Source: Bacillota bacterium (GTDB lineage Bacteria; Bacillota; Clostridia; Oscillospirales; Acutalibacteraceae). Taken from it: a stretch of 64,000 bases of DNA. A model generated the notes under the pieces. It was not told where the DNA came from. It did no database searches and saw nothing but the letters and a program-made list of their open reading frames with translations. Every line of letters starts with the position of its first letter. The first letter of the stretch is position 1. The DNA is taken from NCBI GenBank assembly GCA_023390175.1, contig JAEWDK010000024.1, positions 1-64,000 on the forward strand, given 5' to 3'. Of the stretch, positions 24,807 through 32,881 are shown piece after piece. The position numbers were made by a program, and so were the translations under genes.

Positions 24807-24891
24807 CGCGCGCTGCGTCTATGCATACTGCTTCTTTGAAATATCCTGTATCTTGCACGTTTGCAGATGTTTCTGACAGATTTCCATCCAT
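24778..24891 (-). pseudogene. 5' part of the interrupted gene
   Basis: An ATG with a strong GGAGG site eight bases upstream opens a 37-codon frame, too short to stand alone, that ends CIDAARVYDSCS then ELQ and a stop just inside the element. Joining codons 1-34 to the frame at 21403 gives VYDSCS followed by DKDCLEDLRVYF without loss of phase, restoring a 272-residue Cys-containing protein. The good translation start and intact frame argue that this end is functional and not decayed. No product longer than 37 residues can be made until the element leaves. Confidence 0.72.
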
Positions 24892-24942
24892 AAAATAGTC
24901 CTCCTAACACGTTTACTGAAACCTTGTTTCTCAATACCATTT

Positions 24943-24964
24943 TATGGCGTCTGATTAATTGTGT
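24943..24964 (-). promoter_or_regulatory. Possible mother-cell (sigma-K-like) promoter of the interrupted gene
   Basis: On the minus strand AC, 16 bp, then CATAAAATG, one base off the sigma-K pattern AC-N16-CATANNNTA, about 50 bp before the 5' piece. Short degenerate motifs occur by chance in AT-rich DNA, so this is weak. Further upstream, 24965-25234 is very AT-rich with an 11-bp inverted repeat at 25120-25148 and no gene. Confidence 0.25.
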
Positions 24965-25234
24965 TACAGGATTCTGATTAAGATTGAATTTGTATTGGAA
25001 TTCCGTCGTTCAGTTATATAAATAAAATAAATTTGAAAGAATTAGGTTGATTATATTATAAATAAGAATAATAAAACGGCATAGATATAAAAATATGATT
25101 AAATATAAAAATAAGATTAATATTAATATATTTATCATATTAATATTTGACAAAATCCGGCATAAAGCACAAAAGTAAAAAAGAACTTTACCTGTATTTC
25201 GTCTGATTATAGGGACAATGCTTATTTATATTTG

Positions 25235-25290
25235 GTTATATTTCTGTTATACTTAGGTTAAAGATTTGTAAAGAATGTGTTAAGTACAAT
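25235..25290 (+). promoter_or_regulatory. PHO-box-like direct repeats and -10 of the pit promoter
   Basis: Five units beginning GTTA (the fourth GTAA) follow one another at exactly 11-bp steps from 25235, 25246, 25257, 25268 and 25279. The last runs into TACAAT (25285-25290), a -10 box 42 bp before the pit start. Direct repeats with helical-turn phase are how PhoP/PhoB binds in Firmicutes, so phosphate-starvation activation is likely. Confidence 0.72.
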
Positions 25291-25331
25291 TTTCAGACAA
25301 GCAATTCGTAAAAACGAAATGAGGTTTTTGA

Positions 25332-26333
25332 ATGACTCCTGTGCTTTTCGTTGCACTTCTCCTTGTGTGTGCTTCCATCTTCGTAAACGGGTGGACGGAC
25401 GCGCCGAACGCGATTGCAACCGTCGTTTCAACCAGGGTTTTGCCTCCCCGCGTGGCTGTTATTATGGCTACGATTTTCAACCTTGTCGGCATTATGTGCT
25501 TTGGCTCGGCCGTTGCCAGCACCATCGCCAATTTAGTTGATGTGGGAACCGGTTCCAATCCTCTGGTAGCTATTTGCGCCGCTCAGCTTTCCATAGTAAT
25601 ATGGTCGGTTTCAGCGTGGAAGTTCGGCATTCCCACCAGCGAAAGTCACGCGCTGATTGCCGGGCTTATGGGTGCGGGCATCGCCTACAACGGCATGGCG
25701 GCTTTCAAATGGGTTGAATTTGAAAAAGTCCTTTGGGGTATCGCTATTTCAACTGTTGTCGGTTTTATCGCTTCCTATCTTGTTACAAAGCTCGTTGGAT
25801 ATTTATTTAAGCACGTAAAGCGCGCTAAGGCAAACCGTTTCTTTTCTTTGGGGCAGGTTGCCTCGGCCGCTTTAATGGCAACAAGCCACGGCGCGCAGGA
25901 CGGCCAAAAATTCATGGGCGTTTTTGTGCTGGTTCTGCTCCTTGCTAAAAATCAACCGATTCCTTCGACCGTGCATATTGATATTTGGATTATGTTCCTG
26001 TGCTCGCTGGTTATGGCGGTCGGTACTTCCATCGGCGGCTACCGGATTATCAAAACAATGGGAATCGATATGGTAAAGCTTGAAAAGTACCAGGGCTTTT
26101 CTGCGGAAATCGTTGCTTCACTTTGCATGCTGATTACCACTGTTAAGTCGGGAATTCCGCTTTCCACCACCAACACGAAAGGCACTGCCATGATGGGTGC
26201 GGGCGCCGCAAGGCGTTTTTCGGATGTAAACTGGGGAATTGCCAAGGAAATGGTCGTGGCGTGGGTTCTGACCTTCCCGGCCTGCCTGATCCTGGGTTAC
26301 GGAATGACCAAGCTTTTTATTCTCATTTTTTAA
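25332..26333 (+). CDS. pit: Inorganic phosphate transporter, PiT family
   Basis: Cation-coupled phosphate importer in the cytoplasmic membrane. About ten hydrophobic helices in 333 residues. The two PiT signature repeats are present: GWTDAPNAIATVVSTR near residue 20 and TTNTKGTAMMGAG near residue 280, plus GIPTSESHALIAGLMG and the TSHGAQDGQK motif. A GAGG site precedes the ATG. It pairs with the DUF47 gene 54 bp downstream, the usual partner. The upstream PHO-box repeats suggest induction under low phosphate. Confidence 0.93.
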   Translation: MTPVLFVALLLVCASIFVNGWTDAPNAIATVVSTRVLPPRVAVIMATIFNLVGIMCFGSAVASTIANLVDVGTGSNPLVAICAAQLSIVIWSVSAWKFGIPTSESHALIAGLMGAGIAYNGMAAFKWVEFEKVLWGIAISTVVGFIASYLVTKLVGYLFKHVKRAKANRFFSLGQVASAALMATSHGAQDGQKFMGVFVLVLLLAKNQPIPSTVHIDIWIMFLCSLVMAVGTSIGGYRIIKTMGIDMVKLEKYQGFSAEIVASLCMLITTVKSGIPLSTTNTKGTAMMGAGAARRFSDVNWGIAKEMVVAWVLTFPACLILGYGMTKLFILIF

Positions 26334-26387
26334 ATAGAATATACAAGTAATTTATATTATGTTATTTTGAAGGGTAAGGGAACTTGA

Positions 26388-27020
26388 ATGAGTAATTTTT
26401 TTGCTAAAGGGCCGGACTATTTTTCCTTGTTCGAAAAGGGAATCAGTATTTCCTTTAAGGCTGCAAAAGTACTTCAAACTTCGTTTACAGACGGTATGAT
26501 CGATAAAAATGAGATTACGCAGCTGAAAGAAATTGAGCACGAAGGCGACAGGCATGTGCATGAGTGTTCCAATTTAATTGCCGACGCGTTTATTACCCCG
26601 ATTGACCGTTCCGACATGATGGACATGGTCCGCTCGATTGAAGCGATTACCGACAGCATTGATGATATCGGTAATCAGATTTACATGATGCATATCACCA
26701 AAGCGAACGAAACCACGGTGAAGCTCGTGGAGCTGATTGTGAAAAGCTGCGAAGGGCTTTGCACACTGATGTCGGAGTTTAAGCAGTTTAAGAAAAACCT
26801 GAAACACATCAAAGAGATGTCGGTTTACGTGAACCATATTGAGGAAGAGGGTGACGCGATTTTCAGCGAGGCCATGCGTCAGCTGTTTGACCCGGCCAAC
26901 AAGATGGAAATGATCGATGTCATCCGTCTGCAAAATCTGTATAACACCATGGAGAATTCACTTGACTACTGTGAAGATGTGGCTGATATTGTGGAGCAGA
27001 TCATTATCTCAAACACATAA
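26388..27020 (+). CDS. DUF47 PhoU-like regulator of phosphate transport
   Basis: An all-helical 210-residue cytoplasmic protein of the TIGR00153/DUF47 family, related to PhoU and normally encoded beside pit. Acidic-His metal-site motifs (EHEGDRHVHE near residue 50 and HIEEEGDAIFSEA near residue 152) match the EXXXD-type metal clusters of PhoU-like proteins. It probably modulates the Pit transporter, keeping phosphate uptake in check. An intrinsic terminator follows, so pit and this gene form a two-gene operon. Confidence 0.92.
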   Translation: MSNFFAKGPDYFSLFEKGISISFKAAKVLQTSFTDGMIDKNEITQLKEIEHEGDRHVHECSNLIADAFITPIDRSDMMDMVRSIEAITDSIDDIGNQIYMMHITKANETTVKLVELIVKSCEGLCTLMSEFKQFKKNLKHIKEMSVYVNHIEEEGDAIFSEAMRQLFDPANKMEMIDVIRLQNLYNTMENSLDYCEDVADIVEQIIISNT

Positions 27021-27033
27021 AATGACATGAAAA

Positions 27034-27064
27034 CGGCTCACCTGATTTTCGGGTGAGCTTTTTT
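27034..27064 (+). terminator. Terminator of the pit operon
   Basis: GCTCACC pairs with GGTGAGC across an 8-base loop, followed by six T. Confidence 0.85.
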
Positions 27065-27067
27065 GTG

Positions 27068-27096
27068 TTGAAGAGTTTGACATAGTTTGGTATAAT
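27068..27096 (+). promoter_or_regulatory. Promoter of the thyX operon
   Basis: TTGAAG (27068-27073) and TATAAT (27091-27096) with a 17-bp spacer, 44 bp before the thyX start. A second TTGACA at 27078 is too close to the -10 to serve. Confidence 0.6.
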
Positions 27097-27140
27097 ACAA
27101 TCATTAATGATGAAAAAATATGTGTATAGGGAGAGTGTTT

Positions 27141-27911
27141 ATGGCAAAGGTTACTTTAATTGCCTATACTCCGAATCCGGAAAAGGTAATTGCACAGGCC
27201 GCCCGGCTGTGCTATTCACCGGCTTCCATCGAAAATATAGCAGAGGGGTTAACCGAGGACAAGGTCGCCTCTTTTGTGGACATGCTTTCAGAGATCGGGC
27301 ATGAAAGCCCGATTGAGCACGCTTCGTTCACCTTTGGCATCGAAGGGGTATCCCGTTCGCTTTTGGCGCAGATTACACGCCACCGCATCGCTTCCTACAG
27401 CGTACAGAGCCAGCGCTATGTGACGGAAGCTCATTTTGAATACGTAATTCCGCCGGAAATCGACGCGATTCCGCAGGCGCGCGCCGAATTTCTTGCTGCG
27501 ATGGAGGAAGACCAGCGCCACTATGAAAACTTAACAGCGCTGCTGAAGGAAAAACATAAAAATGAACTGATGGCTGCGGGCAAGGACGAAAAATCGGCGG
27601 ACCGTGCCGCGCAAAAAATGGCAATTGAGGATGCACGCTTTGTGCTGCCGAATGCCTGCGACACCAAAATGGTGTGCACGTTCAACGCGCGTTCACTTTT
27701 TAACTTTTTCTCGCACCGCTGCTGCAATCGCGCCCAGTGGGAAATTCGGGCGGTCGCGGTACAGATGCTCGCCCTTGTGCGTGAAGCTGCGCCGCACTTA
27801 TTCCAAAAATCCGGCCCGCCGTGCCTGCGCGGAGCCTGCCCCGAGGGGAAGATGTCCTGCGGCAGAATGGCTGAAATGCGCGATTTTTTCAATGGAATAG
27901 GGGCAGAATAA
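27141..27911 (+). CDS. thyX: FAD-dependent thymidylate synthase
   Basis: Makes dTMP from dUMP with methylenetetrahydrofolate, NADPH and FAD. The ThyX motif appears as RHRIASYSVQSQRY (residues about 80-93), with the ligand-binding arginines and serines in place. 256 residues is a little long for the family. A CXXXXC-rich C-terminal segment (CLRGACPEGKMSCG) is seen in many clostridial ThyX. The start at 27141 has GGGAGAG upstream. Its TAA shares a base with the ATG of tmk, so the two dTTP-pathway genes are coupled. First gene of a nine-gene run. Confidence 0.95.
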   Translation: MAKVTLIAYTPNPEKVIAQAARLCYSPASIENIAEGLTEDKVASFVDMLSEIGHESPIEHASFTFGIEGVSRSLLAQITRHRIASYSVQSQRYVTEAHFEYVIPPEIDAIPQARAEFLAAMEEDQRHYENLTALLKEKHKNELMAAGKDEKSADRAAQKMAIEDARFVLPNACDTKMVCTFNARSLFNFFSHRCCNRAQWEIRAVAVQMLALVREAAPHLFQKSGPPCLRGACPEGKMSCGRMAEMRDFFNGIGAE

Positions 27912-28594
27912 TGAATGGAAAATTAATTTCCATGGAGGGGCTTGACGGCAGCGGAAAAGCGACGCAAACCCAGTTGCTTTGCGATGCACTTTCCGGGCAG
28001 GGCGTAACGCTGCGCCACATTTCCTTTCCAAATTACGCGGAGCCGTCTTCCACTTTGGCTAAAATGTACTTGGACGGTGAATTCGGAGCCGATCCCGACG
28101 CGGTGAATGCTTACGCTGCCTCGTCGTTTTATGCGGTTGACCGCTACGCAAGCTATGTAAAGCATTGGCGCGAAGCGTATCAGAGCGGCACACTGATTGT
28201 TGCCGACCGGTACACGACTTCCAATATTGTATTTCAGCTTTCGAAGCTCCCCAAAAGCCAGTGGGAAGGCTTTGTCGGCTGGATTGAGGATTATGAGTAC
28301 GGCAAGCTGGGTCTGCCAAGACCCGATTTGACCATTTACCTTGACATGCCGCCCGAGGTTTCGCAAAAACTTTTAAAAAACCGATACCACGGCGATGAAA
28401 ATAAAAGAGATATTCACGAAAGCAATGAATCTTATCTTTGTGCGTGCCGCGAAAGCGCCGCATATGCTGCAAAGCAGCTGAACTGGAAAGTAATCCGCTG
28501 CGCCGACGGTGAAAACCCGAGGACGGTGGAGGAAATCCACACTGATGTTATGAAAAAAATAGCGGAGGAACTGCCTTTTTATGTTTCACTTTGA
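27911..28594 (+). CDS. tmk: Thymidylate kinase
   Basis: Phosphorylates dTMP to dTDP. The P-loop GLDGSGKAT (residues 10-18) lacks the canonical final Lys-Ser/Thr pair only in having Ala; the DRY motif (VADRYTTSN) and the lid-like region with KNRYHGDENKR follow. 227 residues is close to the family norm. It overlaps thyX by one base and the next gene by 14, which fits its pairing with thymidylate synthesis. Divergent enough that a related deoxynucleoside kinase is a minor alternative. Confidence 0.9.
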   Translation: MNGKLISMEGLDGSGKATQTQLLCDALSGQGVTLRHISFPNYAEPSSTLAKMYLDGEFGADPDAVNAYAASSFYAVDRYASYVKHWREAYQSGTLIVADRYTTSNIVFQLSKLPKSQWEGFVGWIEDYEYGKLGLPRPDLTIYLDMPPEVSQKLLKNRYHGDENKRDIHESNESYLCACRESAAYAAKQLNWKVIRCADGENPRTVEEIHTDVMKKIAEELPFYVSL

Positions 28595-29492
28595 ATTTCC
28601 GACCATTGAAGACCGAAAGTGGATGCAGCCCATCCTGTCCCAAAGCGGGAATATGGGAAGCGAGTCCGCCTTCGGCACACTCTTTTTATGGAGCGACACT
28701 TATTTTTCCAAGGTATGCCGGTTTGAAGATTTTATGCTGCTCTGTTCCGGCGGCCATTTTCACACGTATAATTTACCGATCGGCGGCCAAAAACCGTATC
28801 ACGCGGTGGAAGCAATCATTGCGGACGCGCATGAACGGGGAATTCCGTTTAAAATGTGGGGCATCACACAGGACGGCGTTGCCGAGCTGCAGGAACTGTT
28901 CCCGGATCGGTTTGTATTTCAGCTTGACCGGAACGGTTCCGATTACGTTTACGAAACCGGCGATTTAATCAATCTTCCCGGGCGTAAATTCCACGGAAAG
29001 CGCAACCATCTTGCACAGTTTGAGCGCGATTACAATTGGAGCTACGAAGATATTACACAGGATAATATCGAGGACTGCAAAATTGTTGCGCGTAAATGGT
29101 GCGAGGCAAACGGAGGCTGCGACCAGGGGAACAGCAACCAGAACGAAGGCTGTGCGATTCGCAAAGCGTTTCGGTATTTTGATGAACTGCAGCTGGCCGG
29201 CGGCCTGATTCGTATTGACGGCGAGCCCGTTGCGTTTACCGTGGGGGAGGAAATCAACCCCCAGACTTATCTGCTCCATTTTGAAAAGGCGCTCGAAGGC
29301 TACAACGGCCTTTACGCCGCAATCAACCATGAGTTTGCCGCCCGGCATTTGGCGGGCTACAAATATGTGAACCGTGAAGAGGATTTGGGACTTGAGGGAT
29401 TACGCAAAGCAAAGCTTTCGTACCGCCCGGCGTTCTTAATTCAAAAATATTTGGTCACTCTAAAAGAGGAGACAAAGGAAGTTTCAGAATGA
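28581..29492 (+). CDS. DUF2156 domain protein (GNAT-fold, LPG-synthase-C-like)
   Basis: A 303-residue soluble protein of the DUF2156 family, whose fold is a tandem GNAT related to the aminoacyl-transfer domain of lysyl-phosphatidylglycerol synthase. No membrane flippase part is present. Visible family features are the FGTLFLWSDTY N-terminal motif, the KRNHLAQFERDY segment near residue 138 and YKYVNREEDLGLEGLRKAKLSYRP near the end. The substrate is unknown. It overlaps tmk by 14 bp and is overlapped by the following acetyltransferase, so it is firmly within the operon. Confidence 0.85.
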   Translation: MFHFEFPTIEDRKWMQPILSQSGNMGSESAFGTLFLWSDTYFSKVCRFEDFMLLCSGGHFHTYNLPIGGQKPYHAVEAIIADAHERGIPFKMWGITQDGVAELQELFPDRFVFQLDRNGSDYVYETGDLINLPGRKFHGKRNHLAQFERDYNWSYEDITQDNIEDCKIVARKWCEANGGCDQGNSNQNEGCAIRKAFRYFDELQLAGGLIRIDGEPVAFTVGEEINPQTYLLHFEKALEGYNGLYAAINHEFAARHLAGYKYVNREEDLGLEGLRKAKLSYRPAFLIQKYLVTLKEETKEVSE

Positions 29493-30373
29493 TTCGTTTT
29501 GCGGACTGGGGAATGCGCGGTGAGCTGGCGCAAATTTGGCGGACTTGCTTTGATGAGCCGGCACGTCCCGCAAGATATTTTCTAAACAACTATTTCCGCC
29601 CCGAAAATTGCCTGATTTATCAATTTGGCGGGAAGACCGCGGCTGTGGTTTATCTTTTGCCAGCACAGGTTGCTGCGGGCGAAAAAACTGCGCAGGCGCA
29701 CTATATTTATGCCGCCGCTACTTTGCCCAAGTACCGGTCCCACGGGTATATGGCCGCTTTGCTGGCCAGCGCTGCGTTGGTCGGTGCGAACCGGGGCGAC
29801 CAGTATTCCGTTGTGCTTCCGGCAACGCCGGAACTGTATCCTCTTTACCAAAAATCGGATTATTCTACTTTTTATCATATTCAAACTGTTTCGCTTTCAC
29901 TCAGCGAGCTGTGTGACCTTGCCGAGTCGGGGCGCATCGGGAAAGCTTTGTTTACCTACCATCAGCTGAGCTCCCTTCGTAACGCGCAGCTTTCCGGCAG
30001 GAACGGGTCGGTGCTGTGGAGCGGGGAGGCTTTTGCGTTTGCGGCGGGAATGGGCGCTGTTTACGGCGACCGGCTGGTTTGCTCACGAACCGGCGACAAA
30101 GCCGCGTACGCCCTTTGCCGCAGAATGGATGAAAACACCTGCAAGGTACTGGAGGTAATGGCCGACAGCGAAACCATCCGTGACCTTGCGGCCAACATTA
30201 TTTCTGCCGTACCGGCGCAAATGTACAGCTTTCGCCTTCCTGTCGGTCAAACCCTTCTTTCGGGGCAGGGCGAAATATCCGACTTCGGCATGATAAAACC
30301 CATTGGCGGGGCAGTGATGGAAACGGTTCAGCCGGGTTCCGGCGTTCCCTATCTCGGGCTGCCGCTCGATTAA
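29489..30373 (+). CDS. GNAT family N-acetyltransferase
   Basis: A 294-residue acyl-CoA-dependent transferase. The acetyl-CoA-binding part includes ATLPKYRSHGYMAALLASAA (R/Q-x-x-G-like motif), residues about 72-92; a C-terminal half resembling a sterol-carrier lobe suggests an Eis-like tandem arrangement. The start ATG overlaps the previous stop (ATGA). The substrate cannot be named; the next gene starts 18 bp on. Its length and two-lobe build differ from small ribosomal acetyltransferases. Confidence 0.82.
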   Translation: MIRFADWGMRGELAQIWRTCFDEPARPARYFLNNYFRPENCLIYQFGGKTAAVVYLLPAQVAAGEKTAQAHYIYAAATLPKYRSHGYMAALLASAALVGANRGDQYSVVLPATPELYPLYQKSDYSTFYHIQTVSLSLSELCDLAESGRIGKALFTYHQLSSLRNAQLSGRNGSVLWSGEAFAFAAGMGAVYGDRLVCSRTGDKAAYALCRRMDENTCKVLEVMADSETIRDLAANIISAVPAQMYSFRLPVGQTLLSGQGEISDFGMIKPIGGAVMETVQPGSGVPYLGLPLD

Positions 30374-30390
30374 TTTACGGAGGTACTGTT

Positions 30391-30927
30391 ATGACCTATC
30401 TTTTTCTTGCGCCCGGATTTGAAGAAATCGAAGCACTTGCGACTGTGGATATTTTACGGCGTGCCGGCTGTGAGCTTGCTACTGTGGGTGTGGGCGGAAA
30501 ACAGATTACCGGTTCCCACGGCATTGCGGTTACCGCCGATTTGGATGAAAAAGAGGTTCGAGCCGATTCTGCCGACATGGTAATTCTGCCGGGCGGACCG
30601 GGCACGAAAAATCTGGAGCAATCCTCTGTCATGCGGCAGACTGTACAATACTGTGCGGAAAACGGAAAATACATTGCGGCAATCTGTGCCGCCCCCTCTA
30701 TTTTAGGGCATATGGGTTTGCTCAAAGAACATGCTGCGACCTGTTTCCCGGGCTACGAGAAAGAGCTGAACGCAAAAGAACTGTCCGCAGAATCCGTCTG
30801 CGTCAGCGGAACTGTTATTACCGCCAAGGGTGCCGGCGTTGCAGTAGACTTCGCACTGAAAATTGTAGAGGTGCTTTACGGCACTGAAAAATCAAACGAG
30901 CTTAGGATGTCAATACAATGTATGTAA
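30391..30927 (+). CDS. DJ-1/PfpI family protein
   Basis: A 178-residue flavodoxin-fold protein related to DJ-1, YajL and ThiJ. The reactive cysteine sits in the nucleophile elbow AAICAAPSILG (about residue 98), the conserved glutamate is in the N-terminal FEEIEALATVDILRRAG, and LPGGPGTKNL is present. Members act as chaperone-like or glyoxalase/deglycase proteins; which applies here is uncertain. A good GGAGG site precedes the ATG. It overlaps the folate gene by 10 bp. Confidence 0.9.
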   Translation: MTYLFLAPGFEEIEALATVDILRRAGCELATVGVGGKQITGSHGIAVTADLDEKEVRADSADMVILPGGPGTKNLEQSSVMRQTVQYCAENGKYIAAICAAPSILGHMGLLKEHAATCFPGYEKELNAKELSAESVCVSGTVITAKGAGVAVDFALKIVEVLYGTEKSNELRMSIQCM

Positions 30928-31514
30928 AGAATATTAAGGAAGTTAAAAAGAACCTGCGCGCGCGCTACCGCCAGTTCCGTGAACGAATGGATGCGGAGCA
31001 GAAAATCGGACTGGATTCCACAATTCAGAGCCGCCTGCTCGCCCTTGGCGAATACGCGCGGGCGGATACGGTATTTACCTATGTGAGTAAACCCATTGAA
31101 GTGGATACGATTGCACTGATTCAGGCGGCGCTCGCCAATCACAAACAGGTAGCCGTGCCGCGCTGTGTGCCCGGTACTTACGATATGGAGTTTTATTACA
31201 TTACTTCCCTTGATGATTTAGGAAAAGGCACGTTTGGCGTTCTGGAGCCGGATTCTTCCAAGTGCCGCCTTGTTCCGGCGGACACCTTGGGTCTGTGTGT
31301 CGTTCCGGGCCTCAGCTTTGACGCGCAGGGTTACCGGCTGGGTTACGGCAAGGGTTACTATGACCGTTTCCTTGCGGAATTCAAGGGCGATACCGTCGGC
31401 ATATGCTATGCCGGCTGTGTGCAGTGGAACTTACCGCACGGCTATTATGACAAACCGGTTGATTTATTGATTACGGAAAAATATATCAGAAGAATGGCGA
31501 ACCAGCAGCACTAA
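30918..31514 (+). CDS. 5-formyltetrahydrofolate cyclo-ligase
   Basis: Uses ATP to turn 5-formyl-THF into 5,10-methenyl-THF, recycling folate. The N-terminal KNLRARYRQFRERMD and the ATP/Mg motif GYRLGYGKGYYDRFL near residue 142 identify it. 198 residues is standard. In this operon with thyX it makes metabolic sense, since thymidylate synthesis depends on the same folate pool. It overlaps the DJ-1 gene and is followed by mltG after 26 bp. Confidence 0.94.
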   Translation: MYVKNIKEVKKNLRARYRQFRERMDAEQKIGLDSTIQSRLLALGEYARADTVFTYVSKPIEVDTIALIQAALANHKQVAVPRCVPGTYDMEFYYITSLDDLGKGTFGVLEPDSSKCRLVPADTLGLCVVPGLSFDAQGYRLGYGKGYYDRFLAEFKGDTVGICYAGCVQWNLPHGYYDKPVDLLITEKYIRRMANQQH

Positions 31515-31540
31515 CGGTCAGCAGACAGGAGGACGGGTCC

Positions 31541-32860
31541 ATGAATGACGACAATCTGCAAAATGATGCATCCCACCGCAGAAAGGTGGAAAATTTCCGG
31601 CTGAATATCTCAGATGACGAATTCGACGATGAGTCAGGCACAGAACTGTATTCCGACCTTCCGCGTCCGGATGCCCAAAACGAGTCCGACACGGCGATTC
31701 ACAGCTACAGTGACCCCCGTGCGGCGCAGAAGGAGAAACAGTCGATGGAAGAAGCCGAAGCCCGTGCCGAAAAGGCGCACAGGTGGCGCAACAAGGAAAA
31801 AGGAAGGAAAAACAAGAACTTTTTCCGAGTTGTCTGGCTGATTATGGTTTTGATTATTTCCGCTTTGCTGTCTCAGTTTGCAATCACCGGAATTAACGAC
31901 ATGCTGGCGGTCGGCCGCGAAAAGGTGACCATAACGGTTGAAATCCCGAAAAATGCCACGACGGCTCAGGTTGCCGGAATTTTAAGCGATGCCGGCGTAA
32001 TTCATGATGTTAATTTCTTTAAATTGTATTCCAAGCTGACCAAGGCCGACGGTCATTATAACAACGGAAGCTATAAAATCGACACGAACATGGACTACGA
32101 AGCCATCATAAACAATCTTCAGTCCAATCTGAACAGGGTGGACACGATTAAAATAACCTTTCCGGAAGGAATTAATGCGCTTGAAATGGCTAATCTGTTC
32201 GAGAAAAACGGTGTTTGCAGTGCGAAAGAAATACTTGCCATTGTAAACTCAGATCAGCTTGATCAAAATTTTGAAATTATCAAGGCGATTACCAATACAA
32301 AAGACCGTTACTACAAGCTGGAAGGGTACCTGTTCCCCGATACGTATGAGTTTTACAAGGATGAGGACCCGAAGCTGGCAATCCAAAAGCTTGTGAACAA
32401 CTGCAATAAAAAGCTTACAAAGGATATTCGCAGCAAAGCTGCGGCTCAGAATATGACAATAGACCAGATGATGACACTGGCCTCCATGATTCAGGCAGAG
32501 GCTGCGAACAAAGAGGACATGTACATGGTTTCCTCCGTGTTCCACAACCGCCTTGCAAGCAACGGTGCGGGCGACCTTCTCCGCCTGCGTTCCGACCCTA
32601 CAACCTACTACCCCTACCGCACCAAAGCCGCCGTTCCGTCCAATATCCGTGCGACATACAAGAGCAAATATGATACTTATACCATCAAGGGCCTGCCCGC
32701 CGGGCCAATCTGCAACCCGGGTGCCGACGCAATTAACGCGGCTTTGAATCCGGCCGACACAAATTACTATTATTTCTGCCACGATGCAAAAGGCAAAGCG
32801 TATTACGCAAAGACGAACGCCCAGCACGAAGCAAATCTGAAAAAAGCAGGGCTAAAATAA
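31541..32860 (+). CDS. mltG: Endolytic transglycosylase MltG
   Basis: Membrane-anchored lytic transglycosylase that cuts nascent glycan strands and ends peptidoglycan polymerisation. A charged cytoplasmic N-terminus of about 95 residues is followed by one membrane helix (VVWLIMVLIISALLSQFAI). The YceG/LysM-like region and catalytic domain come next, with LEGYLFPDTYEFY near residue 263, the catalytic glutamate in SMIQAEAAN near residue 315, and PAGPICNPG. 439 residues is normal for Gram-positive MltG. An AGGAGG site precedes the ATG. Confidence 0.94.
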   Translation: MNDDNLQNDASHRRKVENFRLNISDDEFDDESGTELYSDLPRPDAQNESDTAIHSYSDPRAAQKEKQSMEEAEARAEKAHRWRNKEKGRKNKNFFRVVWLIMVLIISALLSQFAITGINDMLAVGREKVTITVEIPKNATTAQVAGILSDAGVIHDVNFFKLYSKLTKADGHYNNGSYKIDTNMDYEAIINNLQSNLNRVDTIKITFPEGINALEMANLFEKNGVCSAKEILAIVNSDQLDQNFEIIKAITNTKDRYYKLEGYLFPDTYEFYKDEDPKLAIQKLVNNCNKKLTKDIRSKAAAQNMTIDQMMTLASMIQAEAANKEDMYMVSSVFHNRLASNGAGDLLRLRSDPTTYYPYRTKAAVPSNIRATYKSKYDTYTIKGLPAGPICNPGADAINAALNPADTNYYYFCHDAKGKAYYAKTNAQHEANLKKAGLK

Positions 32861-32881
32861 ACCACATTTGGAGGAGATTCC

